Source of the DNA: Agrobacterium tumefaciens
Lineage (GTDB): Bacteria; Pseudomonadota; Alphaproteobacteria; Rhizobiales; Rhizobiaceae
DNA: 64,000 nt
Direction: 5' to 3'
Assembly: GCF_000834635.1 (NCBI RefSeq)
Contig: NZ_JXQV01000001.1
Coordinates: 140,720-204,719, forward strand
Below are positions 37,392-48,660 of this stretch, in pieces. Positions within the stretch are counted from its first letter, which is position 1, and each line of letters opens with the position of its first letter. The position numbers and the translations under genes are program-made. Below the pieces are notes generated by a model. It saw only the letters and a list, made by a program, of their open reading frames with translations, had not been told where the DNA came from and did not search any database.

Positions 37392-38087
37392 ATGGGCTCA
37401 AGCGACTTTATTACATTGTTTTTCCTCGTGGCTGCGGTGCTGATTTTCCTTCAGTTGCGCAGTGTCCTTGGTCGTCGAACTGGCAACGAAAAGCCACCTG
37501 TCGACCCTTACAGCCCGCGTGACATGGCAAAATCACCTGCAGACGATAACAAGGTCGTGACCTTGCCGAAACGTGGCGAAGGCGAAGAGGAAAATCGCTT
37601 CGCGGAAATCGATGCCATCGCCCCAGTTGGATCTGCGCTCAATGATTCGCTGCGTGAGTTGAACAAGACCGATCCGACATTCCGTCCGAAGGAGTTCCTC
37701 AACGGAGCGCGGATGGCTTACGAGATGATCGTGACCGCCTTTGCCGATGGTGACAGAAAGTCGCTCAAGAACCTCCTCTCCAAGGAAGTTTATGAAGGTT
37801 TCGTTGCTGCGATCGCCGAGCGCGAAAAGCGCGGCGAGGTGGTGAAATCGACCTTTGTTGGCACTGAAAAGATCGACATCACCCACGCTAGCATCCGCGA
37901 TTCCGAAGAGCAGATCACCCTGCGCATCATCAGCCAGCTGATTTCGGCAACCTACGACAAGGACGGTGCGCTGATCGATGGTGACCCGGAAGCCGTGTCG
38001 GAGGTCGATGATATCTGGACGTTTGCGCGCGACATTCGCTCACGCGATCCGAACTGGAAGCTGATTGCGACCGAATCTGAACAATGA
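37392..38087 (+). CDS. Tim44/TimA-family membrane-anchored protein
   Basis: 231 aa. An N-terminal transmembrane segment (ITLFFLVAAVLIFLQLRSVL, about 6-25) is followed by a linker and a Tim44-like domain from about 80 to 231 (FLNGARMAYEMIVTAFADGD, WTFARDIRSRDPNWKL). Mitochondrial Tim44 tethers the import motor; in alphaproteobacteria a TimA protein is reported at the inner membrane, with no settled function. It starts a run of four genes with 4-base overlaps (mltA, smr and xre follow) next to the secB/fxsA pair. Confidence 0.88.
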   Translation: MGSSDFITLFFLVAAVLIFLQLRSVLGRRTGNEKPPVDPYSPRDMAKSPADDNKVVTLPKRGEGEEENRFAEIDAIAPVGSALNDSLRELNKTDPTFRPKEFLNGARMAYEMIVTAFADGDRKSLKNLLSKEVYEGFVAAIAEREKRGEVVKSTFVGTEKIDITHASIRDSEEQITLRIISQLISATYDKDGALIDGDPEAVSEVDDIWTFARDIRSRDPNWKLIATESEQ

Positions 38088-39205
38088 GCAGCGCTGGCCG
38101 GGATTTTACCCTCGAAGAGGTGTCGTTTGCTGAACTGCCAGCTTGGCAGGCAGACGACCCTTCGCCGTTATTCCCGGCCATGCAATCCATTCTGGCCCAT
38201 CTGCGCCAGGCAAAACCCTACCGCACCGGCTCACTGGGTTTGAGCGCTGAGGAGCTTGTGGGGTTGCTGGAAGCCGCTGATGCAGGCGGCTTCAACGATG
38301 CCGGCGCTGCCCGGCAGTTTTTCGAGACCCATTGCGTCCCCTTTAAAATATCACCGTCATCGGCAAAGAGCGGTTTCGTCACTGCCTTTTACGAACCGGA
38401 GCTTATGGTTTCGGCCACGCCTGACGAGACATTCAAATATCCGATCTATCGCCGCCCGCCTGATCTGATCGATCTAGATGAGACCAACCGGCCAGCGGAT
38501 ATGGATCCCTATTACGCTTTTGGTTTGCAGCGGGATGGCGTGATCTCTCCCTATCCAGACAGGGGCGAAATCGACCGCGGCTATCTCTGTGGTCGAGGGC
38601 TGGAAATCGCCTGGGCAAAATCGCGGGTCGATCTGTTTTTCGTGCATGTGCAGGGTGCGGCAAGGCTTCGCTACAGCGATGGCACAATCAGGCGCATTAC
38701 CTATTCCGCGAAGGCTGGCCATCCATTCTCCGCCATTGGCCGCCTGCTGCTGGACCGGGGTGAACTCGACCCTCAGACGATTTCGATGCAGACCATCCGG
38801 CAGTGGCTGGCGCACAATCCCGACAAGGTGGACGAGGTTCTCTGGCACAATCGCTCTTACATCTTCTTCCGTGAGGCCGATGTGGAAGGGCTGGAGCTTG
38901 GGCCTATTGCGGCTGCCAAAGTTCCGCTTGTCGCGGGCAGGGCGCTTGCGGTGGATCGCCTGATCCACACATTCGGTTTTCCGTTCTTCATCAGTTCACC
39001 AAGTCTGACGCATCTGGATGAGGGAAAGCCCTTTGGCCGCCTCATGCTGGCGCTGGATACCGGCTCGGCCATTGTGGGACCGGCGCGTGGCGATATTTTC
39101 ACCGGCTCTGGCGATGAGGCGGGCGAGCTGGCGGGCACGGTGCGCAACCCGGCAGATTTTTATATCCTCATTCCCCGTGGGGCGGCTGAGAGGTATCGGT
39201 CATGA
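38084..39205 (+). CDS. mltA: MltA-type lytic murein transglycosylase
   Basis: 373 aa. The MltA domain (FYEPELMVSATPDETFKYPI, GLEIAWAKSRVDLFFVHVQG) is followed by the C-terminal 3D domain with catalytic aspartates (LMLALDTGSAIVGPARGDIF). These enzymes cleave peptidoglycan to 1,6-anhydro-MurNAc products. No signal peptide or lipobox is visible: the protein starts MSSAGRDFTLEEVSF, and an in-frame TGA two codons upstream excludes an extension. It overlaps the Tim44-like gene and the Smr gene by four bases each. Confidence 0.9.
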   Translation: MSSAGRDFTLEEVSFAELPAWQADDPSPLFPAMQSILAHLRQAKPYRTGSLGLSAEELVGLLEAADAGGFNDAGAARQFFETHCVPFKISPSSAKSGFVTAFYEPELMVSATPDETFKYPIYRRPPDLIDLDETNRPADMDPYYAFGLQRDGVISPYPDRGEIDRGYLCGRGLEIAWAKSRVDLFFVHVQGAARLRYSDGTIRRITYSAKAGHPFSAIGRLLLDRGELDPQTISMQTIRQWLAHNPDKVDEVLWHNRSYIFFREADVEGLELGPIAAAKVPLVAGRALAVDRLIHTFGFPFFISSPSLTHLDEGKPFGRLMLALDTGSAIVGPARGDIFTGSGDEAGELAGTVRNPADFYILIPRGAAERYRS

Positions 39206-39786
39206 AGGGTGGCCGCAAACTGGGCAGGGATGAGCGCATCCTGTGGGGCAAGGTTGCCAAGACGACGCGGCTGATTTCCGGGCGTGTGGAAGACCTGATG
39301 GAATTTGAAGCGCTGGAAGCCGAGATTGATCCAGAGCCGCAACCGCAGCCAAAAACTGCGAAGAAACCCATTCCGCCTTTCCCCAAGATGATTATCGAGC
39401 CGATACCGCAATCAGTTGTCAAGGACCCGGATCGCAAGCGCATTCACAGCCCTCTCGAAAGACCGGTCAAACGCAAGCTGACCCGTGGCCGCCTGCCGCT
39501 CGAAGCACGCATCGATCTGCACGGCATGTTTCAGAGTGAGGCCCATGCGGTGCTTCTTGATTTTCTGGTCCGCGCCCATGAGCGTGGGCTGCGCCACGTG
39601 CTGGTCATTACCGGCAAGGGCCGTTCCATGGGCAGCGACGGCGCATTGAAACGCGCAGTACCGATGTGGTTTTCCAAACCCGAATACCGCCATCTCATCT
39701 CATCCTATGAAGATGCCTCCATGAACCACGGTGGCGATGGCGCGCTGTATGTGCGGCTGGCGCGCCGTCGGGGAGATACGTCATGA
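39202..39786 (+). CDS. Smr-domain protein
   Basis: 194 aa. The C-terminal Smr domain (about 95-194) has the IDLHGMFQSEAHAVLLDFL and VLVITGKGRS motifs of MutS2-type Smr nucleases. The N-terminal half is proline-rich and charged (PEPQPQPKTAKKPIPPFPK), probably disordered. Stand-alone Smr proteins are often RNA or DNA endonucleases in ribosome rescue; the role here is not known. It overlaps mltA and the XRE gene by four bases. Confidence 0.9.
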   Translation: MKGGRKLGRDERILWGKVAKTTRLISGRVEDLMEFEALEAEIDPEPQPQPKTAKKPIPPFPKMIIEPIPQSVVKDPDRKRIHSPLERPVKRKLTRGRLPLEARIDLHGMFQSEAHAVLLDFLVRAHERGLRHVLVITGKGRSMGSDGALKRAVPMWFSKPEYRHLISSYEDASMNHGGDGALYVRLARRRGDTS

Positions 39787-40148
39787 CACCCTTTGCAGAA
39801 GCTGTTCGGGTTCTGCGCGAGAAAAAGGGCGTGACGCAGAAGCAGATGGCGCTGGCGATTGGTGTGTCGCCCGCCTATCTCTCGGCGCTGGAACATGGAA
39901 AACGCGGCAAGCCGAGCTTTGATCTCCTCCAGCGCATTGCCGGATATTTCAACATCATCTGGGACGAGGCGGAAGAGCTTTTCTCGCTGGCGGGCACGTC
40001 AGATCCGCGTGTTGTCATCGATACCTCTGGCTTGCCGCCGCAATACACGATGCTGGCGAACGGATTGGCGCGGAATATTCGCAAGCTGCCGCCAAGTGTG
40101 ATAGATGAATTGTCAGAGGTGCTACAAAAAAGCCGTCCTTGCGAGTGA
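39783..40148 (+). CDS. XRE-family helix-turn-helix transcriptional regulator
   Basis: 121 aa. The Cro/C1-type HTH covers about residues 5-62 (VRVLREKKGVTQKQMALAIG, SPAYLSALEHGKRGKPSFDL). The remaining C-terminal part is short, with no recognised domain. It closes the four-gene overlapping run Tim44-like-mltA-smr-xre. Target and signal are unknown. The 160-base region to gyrB (40149-40308) contains the gyrB leader; no hairpin terminator is clear there. Confidence 0.9.
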   Translation: MTPFAEAVRVLREKKGVTQKQMALAIGVSPAYLSALEHGKRGKPSFDLLQRIAGYFNIIWDEAEELFSLAGTSDPRVVIDTSGLPPQYTMLANGLARNIRKLPPSVIDELSEVLQKSRPCE

Positions 40149-40245
40149 AACCCGCGCTATCCCCTGCTTTGTGCAGGGTTTTGGCGCTTGTGGACTTTGG
40201 ATATCGAGACGGAATTTCTATAGTCACACGTCAGATTTAAAGTGA

Positions 40246-42744
<2,499 letters not shown>

Positions 42745-42753
42745 TGTTTTTCA

Positions 42754-42779
42754 GTGAATCGTCTTATGTGACGATTCAC
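42754..42779. repeat. Inverted repeat downstream of gyrB overlapping a parS site
   Basis: Arms GTGAATCGTC (42754-42763) and GACGATTCAC (42770-42779) are perfectly complementary with loop TTATGT. The right arm merges into the parS-like site, so half of the parS palindrome is also part of this repeat. The transcript could fold here immediately after the gyrB stop. Confidence 0.7.
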
Positions 42780-42787
42780 GTGAAACA
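42772..42787. promoter_or_regulatory. parS-like site (14/16) after gyrB
   Basis: CGATTCACGTGAAACA keeps the 13-base core TTCACGTGAAACA with mismatches at positions 1 and 3. It is about 10.5 kb right of the origin candidate. Confidence 0.7.
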
Positions 42788-42797
42788 CAATCTTAAC

Positions 42798-42834
42798 AAA
42801 TGGCCCGGCGGAGCATCTCCACCGGGCCATTTTT
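42798..42834 (+). terminator. Intrinsic terminator of gyrB
   Basis: A long hairpin: AAATGGCCCGG pairs with CCGGGCCATTT, and inside it GGAG pairs with CTCC around CAT. The stem is followed by T residues. It also precedes the end of the convergent nitroreductase gene. Confidence 0.88.
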
Positions 42835-42858
42835 ATGTCAGCTATGAAGCATAGACCT

Positions 42859-43461
42859 TCAGTCAGCCTTGCCGGTGAAGCGCCCTTCAAAGGCAACCTC
42901 CGACAGAGGCAACCGGTCACTTGGCACTTCGCGTTTCGCCAGTTCCTCGGGCAGGGTGCTCTTGTCAGCGATGGAGCCGATGGCGACTGCTGCTTCCACG
43001 GCATAGCCTTCCGGCACGTCGAGCGTTTCAATGATCTTGTCTTTGAAAATGCCAGCCATGGCATGGGCGTGGTAGCCGAGATACTGCGCCTGCATGGCCA
43101 TCGATAACCAGGCCGAACCCGCATCAAAAGAATGGGTGGTTGCAGGCTTCTTTTCGCCCTCGCTTGAAACATTGTATGTGCGGGACAGGACGAACAGCAG
43201 CACAGCGGCATTTTTTGCCCAGCGCTGATTGCCTTCCATCAGCAGGCTGACGAAGGTGTCCCACTGCGGACTGCCCTTATGGGCATAGATAAAGCGGGTG
43301 GGTTGCTGGTTGGAGGAAGATGGAGCCCAGTGGGCGGCGTCGAGAATTGTCAGCAGATGTTCTCTCGGCATTCCAGCGTCACCGAAGGCGCGCGGCGACC
43401 AGCGATCCAGGAATATGGGATCAATCGGAAACTCGGATTGGCGCGAATTGCTATAGGTCAT
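42859..43461 (-). CDS. Nitroreductase-family flavoprotein
   Basis: 200 aa. The N-terminal FMN-contact block RWSPRAFGDAGMPREHLLTI and AHWAPSSSNQQPTRFIY are typical of NfsA/NfnB-like oxidoreductases, as is DAGSAWLSMAMQAQYLGYHA. It likely reduces quinones or nitro-compounds with NAD(P)H as a homodimer; the physiological substrate is unknown. It is a single gene, convergent with gyrB and divergent from the FAH-family hydrolase over 196 bases. Confidence 0.88.
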   Translation of the reverse strand: MTYSNSRQSEFPIDPIFLDRWSPRAFGDAGMPREHLLTILDAAHWAPSSSNQQPTRFIYAHKGSPQWDTFVSLLMEGNQRWAKNAAVLLFVLSRTYNVSSEGEKKPATTHSFDAGSAWLSMAMQAQYLGYHAHAMAGIFKDKIIETLDVPEGYAVEAAVAIGSIADKSTLPEELAKREVPSDRLPLSEVAFEGRFTGKAD

Positions 43462-43657
43462 ATCATCTCCTCGACACGGTTCGACATCATGGTGCCATCG
43501 GCGCCGTTTTAGAGCGCCCTAATAGTGTCATACACCCGTGTTTCGAAAAATGCTTCCTTCAATGCGAGGCAGATCGATTTGCCACCGCATGAGGGGTGAC
43601 ACGGATAAATAGTTCGTTCATATATGCAGGCACTTGTCTGACAACGGGAGATTGACC

Positions 43658-44500
43658 ATGAAATTATTGCGCGTCGGCCAGCCGGGCCAGGAAAAGCCAG
43701 CCATTCTGGATCAGGATGGAAAAGCTCGTGATCTTTCGGCGCATGTGAAAGATATCGCCGGAGAGGCCATTTCCCCTGAGGGTCTGAAGGCGATTGCTGC
43801 TCTCGATCTTTCCACACTCCCGCTTCTTGCAGATGATCGCATTGGCGCCTGCGTTTCCGGCACGGGCAAGTTCATCTGCATCGGCCTGAACTTTTCCGAC
43901 CATGCGGCGGAAACCGGTGCGCAAGTGCCATCCGAGCCCGTCATTTTCATGAAGGCCACATCGGCCATCGTTGGCCCCCATGATGATGTCATCATTCCGC
44001 GCGGCTCTGAAAAGACAGACTGGGAAGTCGAGCTGGGCGTCGTCATCGGCAAGACCGCCAAATATGTGTCTGAAGCCGATGCGATGGATTATATTGCCGG
44101 CTATTGCGTCTCGCATGATGTATCCGAGCGCGCATTCCAGACCGAGCGTCAGGGCCAGTGGACGAAGGGCAAATCCTGCGACACATTCGGCCCCGTAGGC
44201 CCATGGCTTGTGACCAAGGACGAAGTCGCCGATCCGCAAAACCTCGGCATGTGGCTGAAGGTCAATGGCGAAACCATGCAGAACGGCTCCAGCAAGACCA
44301 TGGTTTATGGCGTTGCCCATGTCGTTTCGTACCTCAGCCAGTTCATGTCCCTGCATCCCGGAGACATCATCTCCACCGGCACACCTCCGGGCGTCGGCCT
44401 CGGCATGAAGCCGCCACGCTTCCTGAAGGCCGGAGATGTGGTTGAGCTTGGCATTGAAGGTCTGGGCACGCAGAAGCAGACATTCGTCGCTGACATCTGA
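43658..44500 (+). CDS. Fumarylacetoacetate hydrolase-family protein
   Basis: 280 aa. The N-terminal cap MKLLRVGQPGQEKPAILDQD and the catalytic FAH core (FICIGLNFSDHAAETGAQVP, DWEVELGVVIGK, CVSHDVSERAFQ, STGTPPGVGLGMKP) resemble 2,4-diketo-3-deoxy-L-fuconate hydrolases and other 2-keto acid hydrolases. In the known non-phosphorylated L-fucose pathway such an enzyme splits the diketo acid to pyruvate and L-lactate. It sits 27 kb from the sugar operon, so a link is only a hypothesis. GGGAG lies seven bases before the ATG at 43658, which decides the start. Confidence 0.85.
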   Translation: MKLLRVGQPGQEKPAILDQDGKARDLSAHVKDIAGEAISPEGLKAIAALDLSTLPLLADDRIGACVSGTGKFICIGLNFSDHAAETGAQVPSEPVIFMKATSAIVGPHDDVIIPRGSEKTDWEVELGVVIGKTAKYVSEADAMDYIAGYCVSHDVSERAFQTERQGQWTKGKSCDTFGPVGPWLVTKDEVADPQNLGMWLKVNGETMQNGSSKTMVYGVAHVVSYLSQFMSLHPGDIISTGTPPGVGLGMKPPRFLKAGDVVELGIEGLGTQKQTFVADI

Positions 44501-44523
44501 GCAGAGCTTTTAATAGGCATCAG

Positions 44524-44554
44524 AAGCGCTGGCGGGCAACCGCTGGCGCTTTTC
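44524..44554 (+). terminator. Terminator-like hairpin after FAH-family gene
   Basis: AAGCGCTGGCGG pairs with CCGCTGGCGCTT through two central G-U wobbles around a GCAA tetraloop, followed by TTTT-rich sequence. It ends the hydrolase transcript before phaZ. Confidence 0.7.
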
Positions 44555-44626
44555 ACGTTTTGTGCATGTGCGAAATGATGCTATCATGACGAAAAGACCA
44601 CGATAAGCGACGGGAGGCGTTCATCC

Positions 44627-45862
44627 ATGTTCTATCAGTTCTACGAAATGAACCACGCTGCCATGATGCCGCTGCGGGCAAGTGCCGAACTGATGCGTCA
44701 GGCCTGTAGCAATCCCCTGAACCCGCTGTCCAACACCGCATTCGGCCGAAGCCTCGATGCGGGCTTTGAGGTTTTCGAGCGGCTGACACGCCGCTATGGC
44801 AAGCCGCAATTCGGGCTTGCTGAGACCGTAGTAAACGGGAAATCCGTTGCCGTTGCCGAAGAGATTGTTTGGGCAAAGCCCTTCTGCAATTTGCTCCATT
44901 TCAAGCGTGATCTTGAGCCCGTTGACAATACCGGCCCTAAGGTTCTGCTCGTCGCCCCCATGTCCGGCCATTACGCAACCTTGCTGCGCGGCACGGTCGA
45001 GGCGCTGCTGCCATCTGCCGATCTCTACATCACCGACTGGATCGATGCGCGGACGGTTTCGCTGACGGAAGGGCGTTTCGATCTTGATGACTATATCGAT
45101 TACCTGATCGAGATCATTCACCACCTGGGTGAGGGGGTCCATGTCGTGGCGGTCTGCCAGCCCTCGGTGCCCGCGCTGGCCGCCATTTCCCTGATGGAGG
45201 CGGATAATGATCCATGCGCGCCAGCGTCGATGACGCTGATGGGTGGGCCCATCGACACGCGGATCAACCCGACGGCTGTTAACGAGATGGCCATGGGCAA
45301 GCCGATCGAGTGGTTCCGAGATAATGTCGTCATGCCCGTGCCATGGCCGCAGCCCGGTTTTGGTCGTTCCGTCTATCCGGGCTTTCTGCAACTGACCGGC
45401 TTCATGTCCATGAACCTCGACAAGCACATGACGGCGCACAAGGATTTCTACATGAACCTTGTGAAGAACGACGGGGATTCAACGGAAAAGCACCGGGAGT
45501 TCTACGACGAGTATCTGGCGGTGATGGACCTCACAGCCGAATTCTACCTCCAGACCGTCGAAACCGTTTTCATCGACCACGCGCTTCCCAAGGGCAAGAT
45601 GCTTCATCGGGGCAGGGCGGTGGACCCTACACACGTGAAACGCACGGCGCTTTTCACCGTCGAGGGCGAGAATGACGATATTTCAGGTGCCGGACAGACG
45701 AAGGCGGCGCATGATCTCTGTCTGAATATTCCAGCTGATAAGCGCGAGCATTACACGCAGCCGGATGTCGGGCATTACGGCGTCTTCAACGGCTCCCGCT
45801 TCCGTCGGGATATCGTGCCGCGCATGCTGGATTTCATGTGCAAGCATGACCCGGCGGTGTGA
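44627..45862 (+). CDS. phaZ: Intracellular polyhydroxyalkanoate depolymerase
   Basis: 411 aa of the PHB_depo_C type. It starts MFYQFYEMNHAAMMPLRASA and has LVAPMSGHYATLLRGTVEAL and LYITDWIDARTV. The nucleophile elbow is VCQPSVPAL with Cys177, the cysteine variant known for intracellular PHB depolymerases. It degrades stored polyhydroxybutyrate granules in the cytoplasm. There is no signal peptide, consistent with that. A weak CACGTGAAA stretch near 45632 is not a credible parS. Confidence 0.92.
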   Translation: MFYQFYEMNHAAMMPLRASAELMRQACSNPLNPLSNTAFGRSLDAGFEVFERLTRRYGKPQFGLAETVVNGKSVAVAEEIVWAKPFCNLLHFKRDLEPVDNTGPKVLLVAPMSGHYATLLRGTVEALLPSADLYITDWIDARTVSLTEGRFDLDDYIDYLIEIIHHLGEGVHVVAVCQPSVPALAAISLMEADNDPCAPASMTLMGGPIDTRINPTAVNEMAMGKPIEWFRDNVVMPVPWPQPGFGRSVYPGFLQLTGFMSMNLDKHMTAHKDFYMNLVKNDGDSTEKHREFYDEYLAVMDLTAEFYLQTVETVFIDHALPKGKMLHRGRAVDPTHVKRTALFTVEGENDDISGAGQTKAAHDLCLNIPADKREHYTQPDVGHYGVFNGSRFRRDIVPRMLDFMCKHDPAV

Positions 45863-45907
45863 CACCAAGCACATAGCTTTTTGTGGAGCGAATCGCTATG
45901 AAAGGCG

Positions 45908-46675
45908 ATGTTTCCGCTTCTCCGAAAGACCCTGAGATCCGTTTCGCCGTCCAAGCCTGCGCCATCGCAGCGCATGGTGGATGTGGGCGGTCGCAACCTG
46001 CCCATCACTATCAAGGAAAATCAGCGCGCCACCCGCATCACGCTTCGCATCGAGCCCGGCGGAAAAGCGCTGAAAATGACCATCCCCTACGGTCTCCATC
46101 ATCGCGAAGTGGATGATTTTCTGGATCGCCACAATGGCTGGCTGAAAAGCAGGCTTTCGAAATTCTCCACCGAGGGAAGTATTACCGATGGCGGCAGCAT
46201 CTCCATTCGCGGTGTTGCCCATCGCATCGAACATACCGGCACGTTGCGCGGTGTGACGCACACTGCAAAAGATGCAGATGGTGAGGCGGTTCTGCGCGTC
46301 AGCGGATTGCCGGAACATCTGGGCCGACGCATTGCGACCTTTCTGAAAAAGGAAGCGCGGGCTGACCTGGAGCGGCTAGTGGCGCATCACACGGCAAAAG
46401 TCGGCAGGCCCGCCAATTCCATTTCCATGAAGGATACGCGCAGCCGCTGGGGCTCATGTTCGCATGATGGGAACTTGAGCTTTTCCTGGCGCATCGTTAT
46501 GGCGCCAGAAAGTGTCATCGATTATCTGGCCGCCCATGAGGTCGCGCATCTCAAAGAGATGAACCATGGACCGAAATTCTGGGCGCTCTGCGAAAAGCTT
46601 TGCCCCACCATGGAGGCCTCGAAATCCTGGTTGAAGCGCAACGGCTCGCAGTTGCACGCCATCGATTTCGAATAA
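45908..46675 (+). CDS. YgjP/SprT-like zinc metallopeptidase-fold protein
   Basis: 255 aa DUF45 (M48-related) protein. The zinc motif is His210-Glu211-x-x-His214 in AAHEVAHLKEMNHGPKFW, preceded by the family's TRSRWGSCSHDGNLSFSWRI. Function is not established; members are predicted cytosolic metallopeptidases. It follows phaZ by 45 bases and could be co-transcribed. The N-terminus (MFPLLRKTLRSVSPSK) is basic and not conserved, so the start may lie slightly downstream. Confidence 0.85.
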   Translation: MFPLLRKTLRSVSPSKPAPSQRMVDVGGRNLPITIKENQRATRITLRIEPGGKALKMTIPYGLHHREVDDFLDRHNGWLKSRLSKFSTEGSITDGGSISIRGVAHRIEHTGTLRGVTHTAKDADGEAVLRVSGLPEHLGRRIATFLKKEARADLERLVAHHTAKVGRPANSISMKDTRSRWGSCSHDGNLSFSWRIVMAPESVIDYLAAHEVAHLKEMNHGPKFWALCEKLCPTMEASKSWLKRNGSQLHAIDFE

Positions 46676-46694
46676 ATCCTGTTCAAACCGTTTT

Positions 46695-46710
46695 GGATTC
46701 ACGTGAAACA
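46695..46710. promoter_or_regulatory. parS-like site (14/16) upstream of trpF
   Basis: GGATTCACGTGAAACA keeps the core TTCACGTGAAACA and deviates at positions 1 and 3. It lies in the 103-base gap before trpF, about 14.4 kb right of the origin candidate. Confidence 0.7.
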
Positions 46711-46778
46711 TTTACGCTTATGAGGGGACGATTAGATTTGGCTCGACTCACAGCCTATTTCATGGCACCTCCCAAGGC

Positions 46779-47435
46779 ATGACACCGGAAATCAAGATTT
46801 GCGGATTGAAGTCCGCTGATGCAATCGAGCGTGCCGTTCGTCGCGGTGCAAGCCACCTTGGATTCATATTTTTCGAAAAGAGCCCGCGCAACATTGAGCC
46901 TGATATTGCCGGTAAGCTGGCAGATGCCGTGCGCGGCAGTGTCAAGATCGTGGCCGTGACGGTTGATGCCGACAATGACGAGCTGGACGAGATCATCCAT
47001 TTGTTGAAGCCGGATATTCTGCAGCTGCATGGTCATGAAAGCCCGGAGCGGGTGCTGAACGTCAAGGCCGTCTACGGCTTACCCATCATCAAGGCTTTTT
47101 CTATCCGCGATGCCGATGATCTTGCCAAGATTGATCCCTATATAGGAATAGCCGACAAGTTCCTGTTCGATGCCAAACCGCCTGCGGGTTCCGATCTTCC
47201 CGGCGGCAACGGTGTTTCCTTCGACTGGACCTTGCTGCACTCTCTTGACGAAGGCGTGGATTACATGCTTTCCGGGGGATTGAACAAAGACAACATAGCG
47301 CATGCTCTGGCTGAAACCGGAGCTAAGGGAATAGATGCATCTTCCGGTGTCGAGAGCGCGCCGGGTGTCAAGGATCTGGCCATGATCGACGCATTTTTCG
47401 ATGCGATCCGTTCGGCAAGACCGCAGGGAGTTTGA
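46779..47435 (+). CDS. trpF: Phosphoribosylanthranilate isomerase
   Basis: 218 aa TIM-barrel enzyme converting N-(5'-phosphoribosyl)anthranilate to CdRP. Motifs are [12 protein letters not shown] with the catalytic cysteine, [10 protein letters not shown] with the catalytic aspartate, and [13 protein letters not shown] at the C-terminal phosphate site. The trp biosynthetic cluster trpF-trpB-trpA follows; trpC, D and E are not in the window. No leader peptide or attenuator is apparent. Confidence 0.96.
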   Translation: MTPEIKICGLKSADAIERAVRRGASHLGFIFFEKSPRNIEPDIAGKLADAVRGSVKIVAVTVDADNDELDEIIHLLKPDILQLHGHESPERVLNVKAVYGLPIIKAFSIRDADDLAKIDPYIGIADKFLFDAKPPAGSDLPGGNGVSFDWTLLHSLDEGVDYMLSGGLNKDNIAHALAETGAKGIDASSGVESAPGVKDLAMIDAFFDAIRSARPQGV

Positions 47436-47437
47436 GA

Positions 47438-48658
47438 GTGAACGAGACGCCGAAACCCAACTCTTTCCGCGCCGGTCCCGATGAGGACGGCCGTTTTGGT
47501 ATTTACGGCGGCCGCTTTGTGGCCGAGACGTTGATGCCGTTGATCCTTGACCTTCAGGCCGAGTGGAACAAGGCAAAGACAGACTCCGAGTTTCAGGCGG
47601 AACTTGCGCATCTGAACACCCACTATACCGGTCGTCCAAGCCCGCTCTATTTCGCCGAGCGCCTTACGCAGGAGCTGGGCGGCGCGAAGATCTATTTCAA
47701 GCGCGATGAGCTGAACCACACCGGTTCGCACAAGATCAACAATTGCCTGGGGCAGATCCTGCTTGCCAAGCGCATGGGCAAGACCCGCATCATCGCGGAA
47801 ACCGGCGCTGGCCAGCACGGCGTTGCCTCGGCAACTGTCGCTGCCCGTTTCGGCATTCCCTGCGTCGTTTACATGGGCGCAACCGATGTGGAGCGTCAGG
47901 CGCCGAACGTTTTCCGCATGAAGCTTCTTGGCGCAGAAGTCGTTCCGGTCACCGCTGGTCACGGCACGCTGAAAGATGCCATGAACGAAGCGCTGCGGGA
48001 TTGGGTCACCAATGTCGATGACACCTATTACATGATCGGCACCGCTGCCGGTCCGCATCCATACCCGGAAATGGTTCGTGACTTCCAGTCGGTCATCGGT
48101 CGTGAAACACGCGAGCAGATGATGAAGGCCGAGGGCCGTTTGCCGGATATGCTGATCGCAGCCGTTGGCGGCGGCTCCAATGCCATCGGCCTGTTCCACC
48201 CGTTCCTGGATGATTCCAGCGTCAGAATCGTTGGCGTCGAAGCGGGCGGCAAGGGTCTTGAAGGCGAAGAGCATTGCGCATCGCTGACAGCTGGTTCGCC
48301 GGGCGTGCTGCATGGCAACCGCACCTATCTGCTGCAGGACGGTGATGGCCAGATCAAGGAGGGACACTCCATCTCCGCTGGTCTCGATTATCCCGGCATC
48401 GGCCCTGAGCATTCATGGCTGAAAGATACGGGCCGCGTCGAATATGTGCCGATCAAGGACACCGAAGCGCTGGATGCATTCCAGTTGCTGACGCGCACCG
48501 AGGGCATTATTCCGGCGCTTGAACCGGCCCATGCGCTGGCGGAAGTCATCAAGCGCGCGCCCAAGATGGACAAGGATCAGATCATCGTCATGAACCTCTG
48601 CGGCCGTGGCGACAAGGACATCTTTACCGTGGCGAAACTTCTGGAAATGGGTGCGTAA
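47438..48658 (+). CDS. trpB: Tryptophan synthase beta chain
   Basis: 406 aa PLP enzyme. The Schiff-base lysine is Lys99 in [10 protein letters not shown]; the phosphate-binding GGGSNAIG and [10 protein letters not shown] are present. It condenses indole and serine. The GTG at 47438 follows GGGAG by about seven bases and lies 2 bases after the trpF stop; an in-frame TTG at 47432 overlaps that stop and is less likely. Confidence 0.97.
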   Translation: MNETPKPNSFRAGPDEDGRFGIYGGRFVAETLMPLILDLQAEWNKAKTDSEFQAELAHLNTHYTGRPSPLYFAERLTQELGGAKIYFKRDELNHTGSHKINNCLGQILLAKRMGKTRIIAETGAGQHGVASATVAARFGIPCVVYMGATDVERQAPNVFRMKLLGAEVVPVTAGHGTLKDAMNEALRDWVTNVDDTYYMIGTAAGPHPYPEMVRDFQSVIGRETREQMMKAEGRLPDMLIAAVGGGSNAIGLFHPFLDDSSVRIVGVEAGGKGLEGEEHCASLTAGSPGVLHGNRTYLLQDGDGQIKEGHSISAGLDYPGIGPEHSWLKDTGRVEYVPIKDTEALDAFQLLTRTEGIIPALEPAHALAEVIKRAPKMDKDQIIVMNLCGRGDKDIFTVAKLLEMGA

Positions 48659-48660
48659 TC

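Noticed and set aside
45627..45642. CACGTGAAA in phaZ as a parS site
   Set aside because: Only 10 of 16 positions match and the left half is wrong.
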